Source: Adiantum capillus-veneris
Taxonomy: Eukaryota > Streptophyta > Polypodiopsida > Polypodiales > Pteridaceae
Reading direction: 5' to 3'
Length of the DNA: 58,000 bases
NCBI GenBank assembly: GCA_014529385.2
Contig: CM043966.1
Coordinates: forward strand, 93,139,087-93,197,086
Under the pieces are notes generated by a model. That model was given only the letters and a program-made list of their open reading frames with translations. It did not search any database and was not told the origin of the DNA. Both the position numbers and the translations under genes were made by a program. This document shows, one piece after another, positions 23,462-33,685 of the stretch. Position 1 is the stretch's first letter. Each line of letters starts with the position of its first letter.

Positions 23462-23653
23462 TGAAGGGGATCGGAGAGCACCACAGACGGAGAGTGAGAG
23501 AGAGAAGGAGACACACGACACACAGATATGGGTGGGGAGACTCAAAAGAGTGAGCAGCCCCCTATACACTTATGCTATGTATAAGGTATACAAGTCAGTG
23601 GGCGCCCAGGACTCTGGGCGGCCGGGCAAGGCACATGTGCCTATACCCCAACA
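23462..23653 (-). repeat. 5' LTR of nested copia element
   Basis: 192 bp, ending at the GTAAG target duplication at 23654-23658. Confidence 0.92.
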
Positions 23654-23658
23654 GTAAG

Positions 23659-23985
23659 CATCCTTATGAGCTCTCCATTAAACCTTTCATTCATGCCAAT
23701 GCATTGGGGATAATATGGAGTAGTAAACCTGCGATGCACATGAAGCTTCTCACATAGATAATCCACCAACTCTCCCCTGAAACCCGGACCCTTGTCAGAA
23801 AGTAACTCCAATGGCATGCCAAATTTGCAGCAAATATCTTCATATATAAATAAGGAAACATCTTTACTCATGATGTGCTTAACAGCTTTGGCTTCAGCCC
23901 ACCTGGATAGATAGTCAACAGCAGTAAGTATGTAACATTTGCCTCTAGCTGTCATAGGTAGAGGACCTATTGCCTCATACCCCAC
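23659..23985 (-). pseudogene. integrase core of element B, N-terminal part
   Basis: The core motifs AVDYLSRWAEA (first catalytic Asp), LSDKGPGFRG (second Asp) and YPQCIGMNERFNGEL (Glu) are present in the order expected of the D,D-35-E triad. The frame is cut by the nested copia insertion and resumes at 21618. A frameshift separates it from the zinc-binding part upstream. Confidence 0.85.
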
Positions 23986-24905
23986 TTCTCAAACACATCA
24001 TAAGCCATAATGGTGCCTCTAATTTTTGATTTGAGAACCCTATTTGCCATGCTTTGACACTCTTTACAAGACTTGCACCAATGATGAACATCACGTTGAA
24101 CACTTGGCCACACATAACCCTCCTGCAAGACTTTATGCAAAGTGATCTTTGAAGCAAAGTGACCACCACAAGAACCCTCATGATTCTCCTCTAAAATTTT
24201 GTAAATTTCCTCTTTCCTAGGTACTTTTCTCATCACAAGATCAGGCCCCTTCATATACAAGGCATCACCAAGTAGCACATACCTTTTGGCACGACGTAGG
24301 AAGGCGTACTTTTTTGGCTTCTCCAACTCTGATGGAAGCATACCTGTTTGTAGAAACTCTTCCTCCCTCTCTAAAGCTTCCCTTCCCAAATAAAGAGGAG
24401 AATCAGCCCTTATTACATACAATTGCCCAATTGAAGCTTGCGCTGCACCATGTGCTTCTTCCTTTTGAGACTTGTCCACATGCCTTAAACTCCAAGCTTC
24501 AAAATGCTTAAGCAGATTCTTCACTTGAAAACACATATTTTTCAGCCTTGGATTCTTACTTTGCCACACCCCAAGTACTTGCTTAACCACCAAAAGAGCA
24601 TCACCTCTTACCCTCACACGACGGATACCAAGTTCAAGGCAAAGGTTGAGACCTTTCTCCAAAGTAGCATACTCAGCTTCATTGTTGCTTTGTGCTGTAA
24701 GCTTCAAACTCCTTTTAGTTACCAAAGCACCTTGAGGATCATAAACTACCACACCTCCTGAAGCTTCACCATGCACTTTCCTGTAAGAGCCATAAAAAAA
24801 CAATAGATAGGCATTGTCTATCTCAAGAGCTTCCATGTATTGCTTCGTCACTGCATCCTCCTTAAGAAGAAGAGGGCTTTCCTTATAGGTAAGCAAATCA
24901 GCCAA
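23967..24905 (-). pseudogene. second RNase H and integrase zinc domain of element B
   Basis: Residues ~35-170 form a second, archaeal-type RNase H: FYGSYRK, NNEAEY, RGDALLVVKQV. The first catalytic Asp of the usual F-D-G-S is Tyr here. The later part has the integrase H2C2 zinc motif (HEGSCGGHF ... CKSCKECQ) and ends at a frameshift before the core. This second RNase H domain is the main reason for the Tat assignment. Confidence 0.82.
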
Positions 24906-24950
24906 TGTAGCCCTTGTACTCTCCTCAACAAGAAAAGATAATTGGAATTC

Positions 24951-25241
24951 CTATAGCTCCACAATCCACTTCATGAGCCTCTTTGACAAAGTAGGGCTAT
25001 TCACCAATTGAGGTAGAAGAGTGTAGCTAGTGAGGAATGTGAATGGTTTAGGGAGAAGGTAGTGCCTAAACCTTCTACATGCATAAATCACACTCACCAT
25101 AATGAGCTCCACCTCAGTATAGCCTCTTTCCACCCATAGCTTCATCCTGCTAGCACAATAGATAGGCTTCATGTAGTGGGAATTGTTATCTCGTTGAAGA
25201 AGCATAGCTCCAATAGCATCCTCACCTACTGATGGATTCAC
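24951..25241 (-). pseudogene. RNase H of element B reverse transcriptase
   Basis: The pattern GAMLLQRDNNSHYMKPIYCAS and the Y-T-E-V-E-L block match the gypsy RT-linked RNase H. A stop codon and frameshift separate it from the RT frame at 25335 and from the second RNase H below 24905. Confidence 0.75.
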
Positions 25242-25334
25242 ATCAAACTACTTATCCCAATTAGGAGCTTGCATAGCAGGAAGAGAACCAAGAACCTCTT
25301 TGATACCTTGAAAAACCTCTTCACATTCATTTGT

Positions 25335-26735
25335 CTATTGTAGAGGATCCAACCTTGCTACTTGTTGTAGAGGATAAAGAAGTTGAGAGGACAAATGAAT
25401 GAACCTTGCCATATACTTCACCTTTTGAATAAAAGTAGAAAGTTGCTTTGTATCTTTAGGTGATGGGAGGAGCACCAAAGCCTTCACTTTATCAGGGTCC
25501 GCTTCAATCCCATTCTCTGAGATCATATGCCCCAAAAACTTCACTCTTGGTTGAGCAAGATGACATTTCTTTGGGTTGAGTTGACCTCCACCTTTATCAT
25601 ATTGCTTCAATGCCATCCCAAGATTTACACAATGATCCTTTCTAGAGCTATAAACACAAAAGTCATCAATAAGATCCTTCACAAACTTGCCAAGAAAGGG
25701 AGAGAACACCTTGTTGACGCGCTTTTGATACCACGCACAGCCATTCATAAGACCAAAAGGAAGAACACAATAACAAAAGCATCCCCATGGTGTGATAAAT
25801 GTGGTCTTCTTTCGATCTTCTAAAGCCAAGGTGAGCTGAAAATATCCAGAGAATCCATCACATACGCTATACCTCTCATGCCCTGCAATAGAATCAAGTA
25901 TGTCATCTATGAAAGGAAGAGGGTATGGATCCCTCTTCATGGCTGCGTTTAGAGGCTTAAAATCAACACATATCCTCCACTTTCCATCCTTCTTGGGTGT
26001 GACAACAACAGGACTCACCCATTCTACAGTGCTCATAGGACATATGAAACCTACTTCAAGAAGCTTGTCTACCTCTTCCTTTAAAGCATTAAGTTGTACC
26101 TGTCCCATTCTCCTTAGCTTTTGGTGTACGGGCTGAGCTCCTTCCTTGATTGGAATGTGGATTTCCTCTCCCTTAAATCCTCTAATTTCCTCATAAGAAG
26201 TGATGAATAAATGGGGAAATTGATGTATCATGTGTAGGTACTCACCCTTCTCATGACTAGTCAAGTCGGGAGACAACATACCTTGTATCAACTCCTGTTT
26301 GACATTAGGTTGAACTTTGGGTTCCATCAGCTCTTCAATTTGCTCATAAGGACCAGAGATATCCTCATTCTCCATAAGGCCAAGAAATCTTTGTTTCTCA
26401 TCATGCTCTTCTTCAAGAAACAAGGAGGAAATATCTAGATCACTATCGCTGCTATCTTCCACTTCACTTCCATCATCCCTATTGTCTTCTTCTTCACTTG
26501 AGTACTCTTCTTCATCACTTTTCTCATCAAAATCATCATCCAAAGATTGCTTGCTAGCCATGTCAAACCTCTTCTTATAACCCCTTCTATTGTAGAGAGT
26601 GATGGTACCATGTCCCCAATCTTGTATAGCTTTGGTTGCCTGTAACCATGGTCTTCCAAGGATGAGAGGGAAAGCACCAATACCTGAGGGCATAACATGG
26701 CAATTGACTAGCACTTTAACATCAAATACATCCAC
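25335..26735 (-). pseudogene. protease end and reverse transcriptase of element B
   Basis: The segment of 466 codons starts just after an in-frame TAG that splits the protease. It contains FPLILGRPWL (end of protease), an Asp/Glu/Ser-rich linker (residues ~67-112), then RT: SPVVVTPKKDGKWRICVD, YSVCDGFSGYFQL, LPFGLMN and LIDDFCVYS (the YxDD box, about 25653-25664), and LGHMISENGIEADP. All RT catalytic Asp residues are present. It ends at a TAG. Confidence 0.87.
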
Positions 26736-27800
26736 CTACAAGTCCTTTACAACTCCCAAGCACCTCACCCTTGATTGGTTGGCAAGCTTTATGTGAAAAC
26801 CTGAATTCTTCACCATGTTGAGTCCCAACTTCGATACACAAGCTTGAGTAATAACACATACCTGTGCACCTCCATCAATATAAGCCTCTCCAATGCACTT
26901 CCTCTTATGCCATGCATCCATAGTGGGACATATATCAGGTAGCTCATTCAAAGACAAGACTCTCATTGACCCCCTTGTAGGCTCCTTCTTCATGGGGTTG
27001 ACTACATGCTTCCATTGCCTCTTTAACTTGGGACACATCTCCATGAGTTGCCCAAAGGTAACATCAGCCTTTCTACCCACCAAATCAGCCCTTAAACTAT
27101 AATTTGGTTGCCCTTCTCCCAAAGAAAAGTCAGATGCATTGTAATGTTTCCTGGGCTTTCTCTTCCTCTTCTCTTTACCTGTACCTGTTTCAACCTGTTT
27201 CCTTCTTTTATGGCTGGGACTTGCATCACTCATGTCATGATCTCTTGTGACCCTCTTACCTATAGGCATGACCATAGCTCCCAAATCATCCTCTTTCTTC
27301 TCCAAACGAATTATGCTTACCACTTTTGTTTTGCCCTTTTCTTCTGCTGTCAAACCACTTGGTCTTGCTTCCCCTTTAATCTCAATACCATAATCTTGAG
27401 CTCGAGAAGGAATTTGTGGAGGAAGAGGAAACATGTCGCCACCCATTCTCTTTGGCTTGTCACATTGAGGGCTTTTATGACCCCATTCACCACAATTGTA
27501 ACATTGAAACATATCCCCTCTTCCAGCCATGCCTCTTCCTCTACCACCTGTATAACCCTCATTGCTTCCATAACCACGTCCATATCCATAGCTTTGACCT
27601 CTTCCACCTCCCATCATATGCACACTAAGATTCTTCATAAGACCTACAACCTCTTGCATCTCCTTGCGAAAGGCATTCACATCATGAGAATCTTGTTGAT
27701 CATAACCTGGCTCCCTGATGAGGACCCTTGGTTGCTCTACAGCTTTCACTTCAAGCTTTGGCTCGACATTGATTCCAAGTTGATGAAGACGCTCTGCTTT
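26736..27800 (-). pseudogene. Gag zinc knuckle and protease of element B
   Basis: A Gly/Tyr/Arg-rich stretch precedes the knuckle CYNCGEWGHKSPQC (about 27460-27505). A basic cluster (SHKRRKQ ... KEKRKRKPRK) resembles a nuclear or nucleic-acid-binding signal. The protease site is YIDGGAQVCVIT, where D-G-G replaces D-S/T-G; D-G-G is common in Tat/Athila-type elements. The frame ends at a TAG. Confidence 0.82.
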
Positions 27801-27806
27801 CCACTC

Positions 27807-28306
27807 TTAATTCTTTGCAATTTCAACTGCCTCCTCAAAGGTCCTTGGCTGCTTAAGCTCTACCTTCAAGCGTAGGTTACTCCTCAAGCTTGCAAGAAAC
27901 CTGTCCTTTTTCAACATGGCTGGAGGAATTTCAACCCCCAAAGATGTACACCACTTTGTCCACAATGCATTGAATGCCTTCACAAAGTCTTCTATGGTTT
28001 GGCCTTCACCTTGTACTAAGCCTTGAATAGACTCCCATACCTTTTGTGGGTCTTCCACCTGTTGAAAGTGTGTACGAAAAGCATGCCTTACCATTTCATA
28101 AGTCATAACTTGAGGAGGTTGGGCTGATTGTAGCTCCTTTTCGTAGCCTTCCAACCATTCCCTAGCATCTCCCTTCAAACAGAAATAGAAGATTCACAAC
28201 ACCAACGCTGGGTCTTGCTTGTCAGCAAGAAGGCAAGCAAACTCTCAATGAAAGCTTTGGAACTTTCATTTGATTTCTCACTAAACTCCGGAAAATTAAA
28301 CGCCAT
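27807..28306 (-). pseudogene. Gag of element B
   Basis: The likely start is the ATG at 28304-28306 (MAFNFPEFSEKSNES). After about 45 codons a frameshift near 28180-28200 leads into the main capsid-like region: GDAREWLEGYEKEL, VEDPQKVWESIQGL, GQTIEDFVKAFNALW, LRLKVELKQPRTFEEAVEIA, the plant retrotransposon Gag pattern. A stop at 27807 separates it from the zinc-knuckle part. Confidence 0.8.
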
Positions 28307-28349
28307 GTCTTCAAAACCTGTAAACTGAAGGTAACTTGAAGCGATTCCT

Positions 28350-28364
28350 CGGTGGCGGGCACCA
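28350..28364 (-). other. probable primer binding site of element B
   Basis: TGGTGCCCGCCACCG on the minus strand lies six bases inside the 5' LTR and has the TGG start of a tRNA 3' end. It is not the initiator-Met type used by the other elements. The tRNA is not identified. Confidence 0.5.
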
Positions 28365-28370
28365 AAACAC

Positions 28371-29240
28371 TGTTGGAAAACAAGAAAACTGAAACACCTC
28401 TATAGCGATGTCATCCAAGAGCGTTGAAAGAGAACCACAAGACACCAAAGATTTGCAAAATCCTTTTGAAACACCACAAGTCCAATAGGAGTAGACCCTT
28501 GGGAATTTACTAGCCGTCGCCCACCCAAGAGACTATGTCACATAGGAGCAAAACCATGTCAAAGCACGGATTTATAGCACACGGCGACCAATGCATATGA
28601 AGACAAGAGCCTCTCCTTTTAGAATCAAACATCACAAACCCACAACTTCAACATCAATTCCACAATTCATAGATACATGCCCTCCAAATATGTCTACACA
28701 CAATTTTCCACTAGGCTGCCATAGCCATAACCCTGGAGAGAACTAGTTATAAACTGAAGAGCACAACTCCAATTGGGGCACTTTAAAGCTTGGAAAAAAG
28801 ATTGAAAAATGAATGGAGAGAAAGCTGAAGATGACCAAAATTGATTCTATACGCCGCCATGAGCAAAATTGACGTGAACAGAAAGCTGTCCCAACACGAC
28901 TACACGTAGAGAAGGCTAGTCAGGGCAAAAAACTGCATCCAAAAGCACCAAGAGGCACAACGAGCTAAAACCTGCAATTTTTTGATGTTTGGCTGAACTT
29001 TTTTTAGTTTGTACATAAGTTTTAGTTATGTACAAGTCTCACTTCAAAAAACTCACTCACGGGCACTTATAGCAGCCCGACAGCTGTCACTAGACTAGCG
29101 ACTTGCAGTGCATGTACATGTGCTTGCTAAAGCAAGCTAAAAAACCCACAAAAAGAAATCCCACACGCCATTTTGACATCGGGCGTCATGTCCATATGTA
29201 CAAATTTACAAAAAACGGGGTGTCAAAAATGTGCCCAACA
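28371..29240 (-). repeat. 5' LTR of element B
   Basis: 870 bp, paired with 20071-20942. Confidence 0.88.
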
Positions 29241-29469
29241 ACGTCTCATTGTAAATGTTCAAGCATTTGAAAGCACAATACACTTTGGTCCCACGGAAAT
29301 TAGAAGCAATCCAGCCATGCAGTTTAATTGGGTTGAGCTCATTGTCTGGCATTTGTAGGACCTTTGAGAGAAAGGACACTATGAGGCCCATGTCAAAAAG
29401 CGGAGGATGCGTAATTCCCATCATTTATGTCAAAACACCAAGGAGGGGTTTAATGAAATGAGGGAGGAC

Positions 29470-30200
29470 TACTCAGGCCGAGTAGTTATACGAATGTTGC
29501 TAAAGCTACCAAGACGACATCCCTTCCTCACCACAACACTCACCAAGGGGCAGAAAGCGTGTCATATTTTGACCTTGAGGATTTACAACACATAAAGGTT
29601 GATCACCATCTCCGAAAACAACTGCAGGATGCTAAACAACATCTCGTGAATGCAAGATAGAGTTTGAAGATGCGAGGGTTTTGAAAGCAAGCAATGCTAT
29701 GGTTAGCCCAATTGTAGTTTCTATGAGACAGAAGCTTCGTGATGCTGACAATGAATTGCAGAGTTTACTACAGAGCCATAATGTGAATGTAAAGAGGGAA
29801 ATAGAGCTCAAAGTGAAAATAGAGACACTAGATGGTTTGGGGCTTCCTCATAGTGCAGATACCCCCGTTGATGTTGAAATTGACATAACTTGTCATCGTG
29901 TAAGTGTCCATAATTTTTGTGCTTGCACCTTATGTTTGGAATATGTGCACAACTCACCTACGTACTTACCATGTTTCTCTTTTATTTGGTTTGTAGATTA
30001 ATGTCAAGGTGCAAGGAGTAAAAGTGTATGCCTGTGAAAGTCGATTGCAGCTCCTCATGCATATAAGCAAGATGCTACAAGGATCCTTCTTCCCCACTGC
30101 CCTTTGTAAATTAGCTATGGACACTTTTACGAAAAGGATAGGAGGGCTACGCGAGGGGACAATGATCAAACAATGTACTGGTTGTGGTGTGCCATTATAA
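29470..30200 (+). pseudogene. two-exon coiled-coil gene fragment, unknown
   Basis: A coherent frame (VAKATKTTSL, then AESVSYFDLEDLQHIK, DHHLRKQLQDAKQHL) runs to about 29659, where one base shift leads into EFEDARVLKASNA, RQKLRDADNELQSLLQ and KVKIETLDGLGLPHSADTP. A donor GTAAGT at 29900 and acceptor TTTGTAG at 29996 define a 97-nt intron in phase 0. The second exon encodes INVKVQGVKVYACESRL, a helix-rich stretch and a C-terminal CTGCGVPL before the stop at 30198-30200. The first part has heptad-like Leu/Ala spacing, suggesting coiled coil. I do not recognise the family. It may be a host gene remnant or sequence captured by the neighbouring transposon. Confidence 0.5.
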
Positions 30201-30394
30201 GTACATGAAATCATTGCAATGGTCAAGATACCCTGTGAGCACAGCTATCACTTTCTCTCCATTGCTGTTGCATGCTCCCTGGGGATAGAATGTAGAGCTT
30301 TAACCTGCCAGCAGAGGATACAAACATAATGGTGTTGCAAGCTCACAAGGCAAGGACATCCAATCACACCAATATCTTATAAGATAGTCATAAA

Positions 30395-31600
30395 TGGTAG
30401 CCTGCTAATTAGTAAACCAGCATAACAAAAAAATATTGGTATGCTAGTTAGAATATTGTGTATGTTAGATTGCACAGTGGGCATGTGGCTAGCATACTGT
30501 GTATGCTAGTTAGCATTCCCAATACATGGAATGCTATACATGTTACGCTAGCTAGCATACATGTTGAGTATATTATGCTAGTTAGCATAATGTGTATGCT
30601 AATTAGCATACCCAATTATGATATGTATGATAGTTAGCATAGTCTGTATGCTAGTAAGCGTACTGGGTATGGTGAATAGCATACTGTGTATGCTAGTTAG
30701 TATACCCACTATGCTAATTAGCATACCCGGTACATGGAATGCTTATTGGCCACTTAGCATACTATGAAGGCTAGTTAGCATATTGTGTATGGTAGTTAGC
30801 ATAGTGGGCATGGTGATTAGCATACTTTGTATGTTAGTTAACGTACCCAGTTATGCTATTGTATGCTAGTTAGCATAGTCTGTATACTAGTTAGCACAAT
30901 GGGTATGGTGGCTAGCATACTGTGTATGCTAGTAAGCATACCAGGTACATGGAATGCTATACATGTTATGCTAGCTAATATACATTTTGAGTATGTTATT
31001 CTAGTTAGCATACTGTGAATGCTAGTTATCATTATGTGTATGCTAGTTAGCATACCCAATAATGCTATGTATGCTAGTTAGCATAGTGGGTATGGTGATA
31101 GCATATTGTGTATTCTAGTTAGCATACCCAATATGCTAGTCAGCATACCCAGTACATGGAATGCTTATTGGCTAGTTAGCATACTGTGAATGCTAGTTAG
31201 CATATTGTGTATGCTTTTTAGTCTAGTGGGCATGGTGGCTACCATACTTTAGTTAGCATACCCAGTTATGCTATGTATGCTAGTTAGCATAGTGGGTATG
31301 GAGACTAGCATACTCCATATGCTAGTTAGCATACCCAATACATGCTTATTAGCTAGTTAGCATACCGTGAATGCTAATTAGCATATTGTGTATGCTAGTT
31401 AGCATACGGGGTATGGTGGCTAGCATACTATGTATGCTAGCTAGCATACCAACTATGCTACTAGCATACTATATCTATGTGCATATTCATTATGTTAACT
31501 ACCACACATCCCATGCTTACCAGCATCTTGAGTATGCTAATTGTAGTGTTAACAATCCAACTTTGCATTTTAACTAGCAATTTGGATATGATAATTAACG
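30395..31600 (+). repeat. left palindromic array
   Basis: The core alternates TATGCT and AGCATA, which are reverse complements, with spacers of 4-5 nt (usually AGTT and CTGTG or CCCAA). Every neighbouring pair can form a hairpin. A longer period overlies this: TACATGGAATGCTATACATG recurs at 30523 and 30946 and TACATGGAATGCTTATTGG at 30731 and 31153, so the super-unit is about 210 bp and the two-type period about 422 bp. Confidence 0.92.
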
Positions 31601-31629
31601 TTTGAAAGGAATACACATGAAACTATGAT

Positions 31630-33105
31630 ATGCGAAGCACCCATGACAAGAAGCATGTCAAGCAAAGGATACAAGAAGAGAATCCCTATAATGATGACTT
31701 GGATGAGCTGGATTAAATACATGAAGGAGTAAATGTGACAACGTAGCATGCAAAATCGCATGGGGGTGTTGTACGTAGTAAAAAAAATAGATGACAGTGA
31801 TGACTTCATCATGATTACTCATCACAAACCCAAGGTTGTTGCAGTTGATCAAATAAGTGCTCCAAAGGAAATAGTCAAGAGTGCATAAGAGGAAGCTGAG
31901 GACTGACAGCGGGCACAAAGCACAATATACCAATGATGACAACCCTCTCTTGGGTTTTGCAAAGAAAGTGAAGTTGAAGAGAAAAGGTGGCCTGAAAAAA
32001 ATTCCAAAAGAGCTTGGAGACGACACATGTGTTGCCCTCAAAGAGCACCTTGGATGACATAACTGAACTTACCAAAGGTGAAAATAAAGCCATTTGCTCA
32101 CACGCTTGCAAGGAACCATGTTGAACATGTTCTCTGTTGTGCCCAAATTTTGTAGTGCTAGCAAGCTGCACATCTTATGGCGTGTATCTTTTTGAATATT
32201 TATAATGGAGAAACTCTGTTTTTCATAATGATGTCTATGTTGGCATAATGATGTATTTGTGCAATAGTTCAATAATTTTTTCTTTTCCTTTATGATGTCT
32301 TCATATTTGATACCTTTAATGTGTCGTAGGGAAAGAGAAACTATAGTTAATTGCCCTATATGATATGAATTTTACAATTGCATTGAAAAAGATACAAAAA
32401 GGCATATTGTCGAGACCAGACAGCTAAGAAATAGATGAGATTGAGAAGCACCAGGACCACTCCTGGAAAAATTGACGAGTATTTGAATTTTGTTCATCCC
32501 TCAAGGGAAGTTATTTATGCTGAGTGGTATCCACCATCGGACCTAATATGGGTCCCAAAGCTATTGGAAAACACAAAGAGCTCTCTCGTTCTTGATTTGA
32601 ATGGCCTATGCTAGAACCCTGAAGGATCTTGGCTTATTACTCCCAAGTTAGAGTACCAGACTGTTGAATAGTAGCAATAGTTTCTGATAGACACTTTGAC
32701 TAATTGGTTGTTTCTATGGCTGCAATCTGAGGACCACACAACATATACAACTGCCAATGGGTTTGACACTGGCCCATACGGGTTTTTGATGTAGTCCTCA
32801 ACAAGATGGAATCAGATCTATGAGCAAGCAATGAGGCCCAGTGGAGGGTAGACAAAGGGAGGCTGTGACAAAGAAGTTGAAAGGCATGCGGGGGGAAGGC
32901 TCAGTGGAGGGTAGACAAAGGGAGACTGTGACAGAGAAGTTGAAAGGCATGAGGGGGAAAGGCTTGAGAGGGAAATATTAGAGGAGCAATAGCAACTTGA
33001 AGTAGAAAGGCAAATGCACGAACCAGAGGCTCAGCAAAGACAAGAGCACGAGCACACTGGGTACTACAAGTACAAGCACCATGGGCACCACAAGCATTTT
33101 CAAGA
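31630..33105 (+). pseudogene. plus-strand interior gene of the array element, decayed
   Basis: Fragments in changing frames look coding: EENPYNDDLDELD (31670), DDSDDFIMITHHKPKVVAVD (31791), AKKVKLKRKGGLKKIPKELG (31960; nuclear-signal-like), then a frame from about 32476 with YLNFVHPSREVIYAEWYPP and SEDHTTYTTANGFDTGPYGF, and a Glu/His/Lys-rich tail after a 63-bp duplication. Stops interrupt it many times. No family is recognised. Its position, convergent with the minus-strand gene between the arrays, suggests a second protein of the same element. Confidence 0.4.
32839..32964 (+). repeat. 63-bp tandem duplication
   Basis: Copies start at 32839 and 32902, each beginning CAGTGGAGGGTAGACAAAGG. 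The length is a multiple of three, so the duplication adds 21 codons without a shift. Only a few differences separate the copies. Confidence 0.85.
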
Positions 33106-33685
33106 GTAGGAGACTCTTTTCATACTTGTAAAATTATGTACTATGATGGAAAGTTGTAATATCATCATGAGATTGCCTTTTCAATGTTCATACCTATGCC
33201 GACTTTAATTTTAGATAGTAAGGATCCAATTTTGTATACTATATTATTATGAACTTGGTAAGCTGATAGTAAAGATAGTTGTAGCCAACATACAATATGG
33301 TTATTTGCTAAACACCAAAGCCATGTATACATAGTGTGCACAAGAGACACATAACCAAATTTATGATAAAACAACATTATTTGCAGCAAGAAGTATATTG
33401 AAAATTCAGTGGTTACAACTTAAAAGTTGAAGGGTGCACTATTACAAATTGCTTCATAGATTTTTGGGGTGATTTTGTACACCTGCCCTCTCCTTGGGAT
33501 GCGATCCATAGGTTTTTCGATACATCACATAAGATGTGAAAGTAGGTGGAAGATGGGTTGCTTGTAGTCTAGCTTGAAGGCGTATGCATCCAATTGCTTG
33601 TAATACAGTCCTTGCACAACAGATGAGCCTCTATCAATTACATTTCTCCATTCATCCATGTATCCCTTTTCCACCTTCTCCTTTA
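33106..33685. other. spacer between convergent pseudogenes
   Basis: AT-rich. No coding pattern is recognised; it probably holds the 3' ends of both interior genes. Confidence 0.4.

Larger units (their letters stand above)
21624..23653 (-). mobile_element. internally deleted Ty1/copia element nested in element B
   Basis: Two 192-bp LTRs (21624-21815 and 23462-23653) enclose 1.65 kb. The target duplication GTAAG is perfect (21619-21623 and 23654-23658). A primer site for initiator-Met tRNA lies at 23448-23459 (-) and a purine tract (AAGTGGGAGG, minus) borders the 3' LTR. Coding remnants on the minus strand are a zinc knuckle (CWHCGRLGHIRR), a protease-like segment, a GAG-pre-integrase domain, and a piece of the RT C-terminal region (LMYEMLILRPDIAAAVG). 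Integrase and the catalytic RT are missing, so it depended on other elements. LTRs differ by 2 substitutions and two 1-nt indels. Confidence 0.9.
20071..29240 (-). mobile_element. Tat-like Ty3/gypsy retrotransposon (element B), with nested insertion
   Basis: LTRs lie at 20071-20942 and 28371-29240. The coding order on the minus strand is gag, zinc knuckle, protease, RT, RNase H, a second RNase H, integrase. Both LTRs start TGTTGG and end CCAACA on the plus strand. The direct repeat ACGT (AACGT if the last LTR base is shared) flanks the element, which supports one insertion event. Without the 2,030-bp nested element and its duplication it is about 7.1 kb. The second RNase H placed between RT-RNase H and integrase is the hallmark of the Tat lineage. 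Frameshifts and stops break the polyprotein. Confidence 0.88.

Noticed and set aside
27108-27875. 255-codon plus-strand frame
   Set aside because: It is the antisense shadow of the Gag region of element B.
30395-31600. CRISPR array
   Set aside because: Repeats are AT-rich, variable and palindromic with 4-5 nt spacers, and the genome is eukaryotic. It does not have the repeat-spacer structure of CRISPR.
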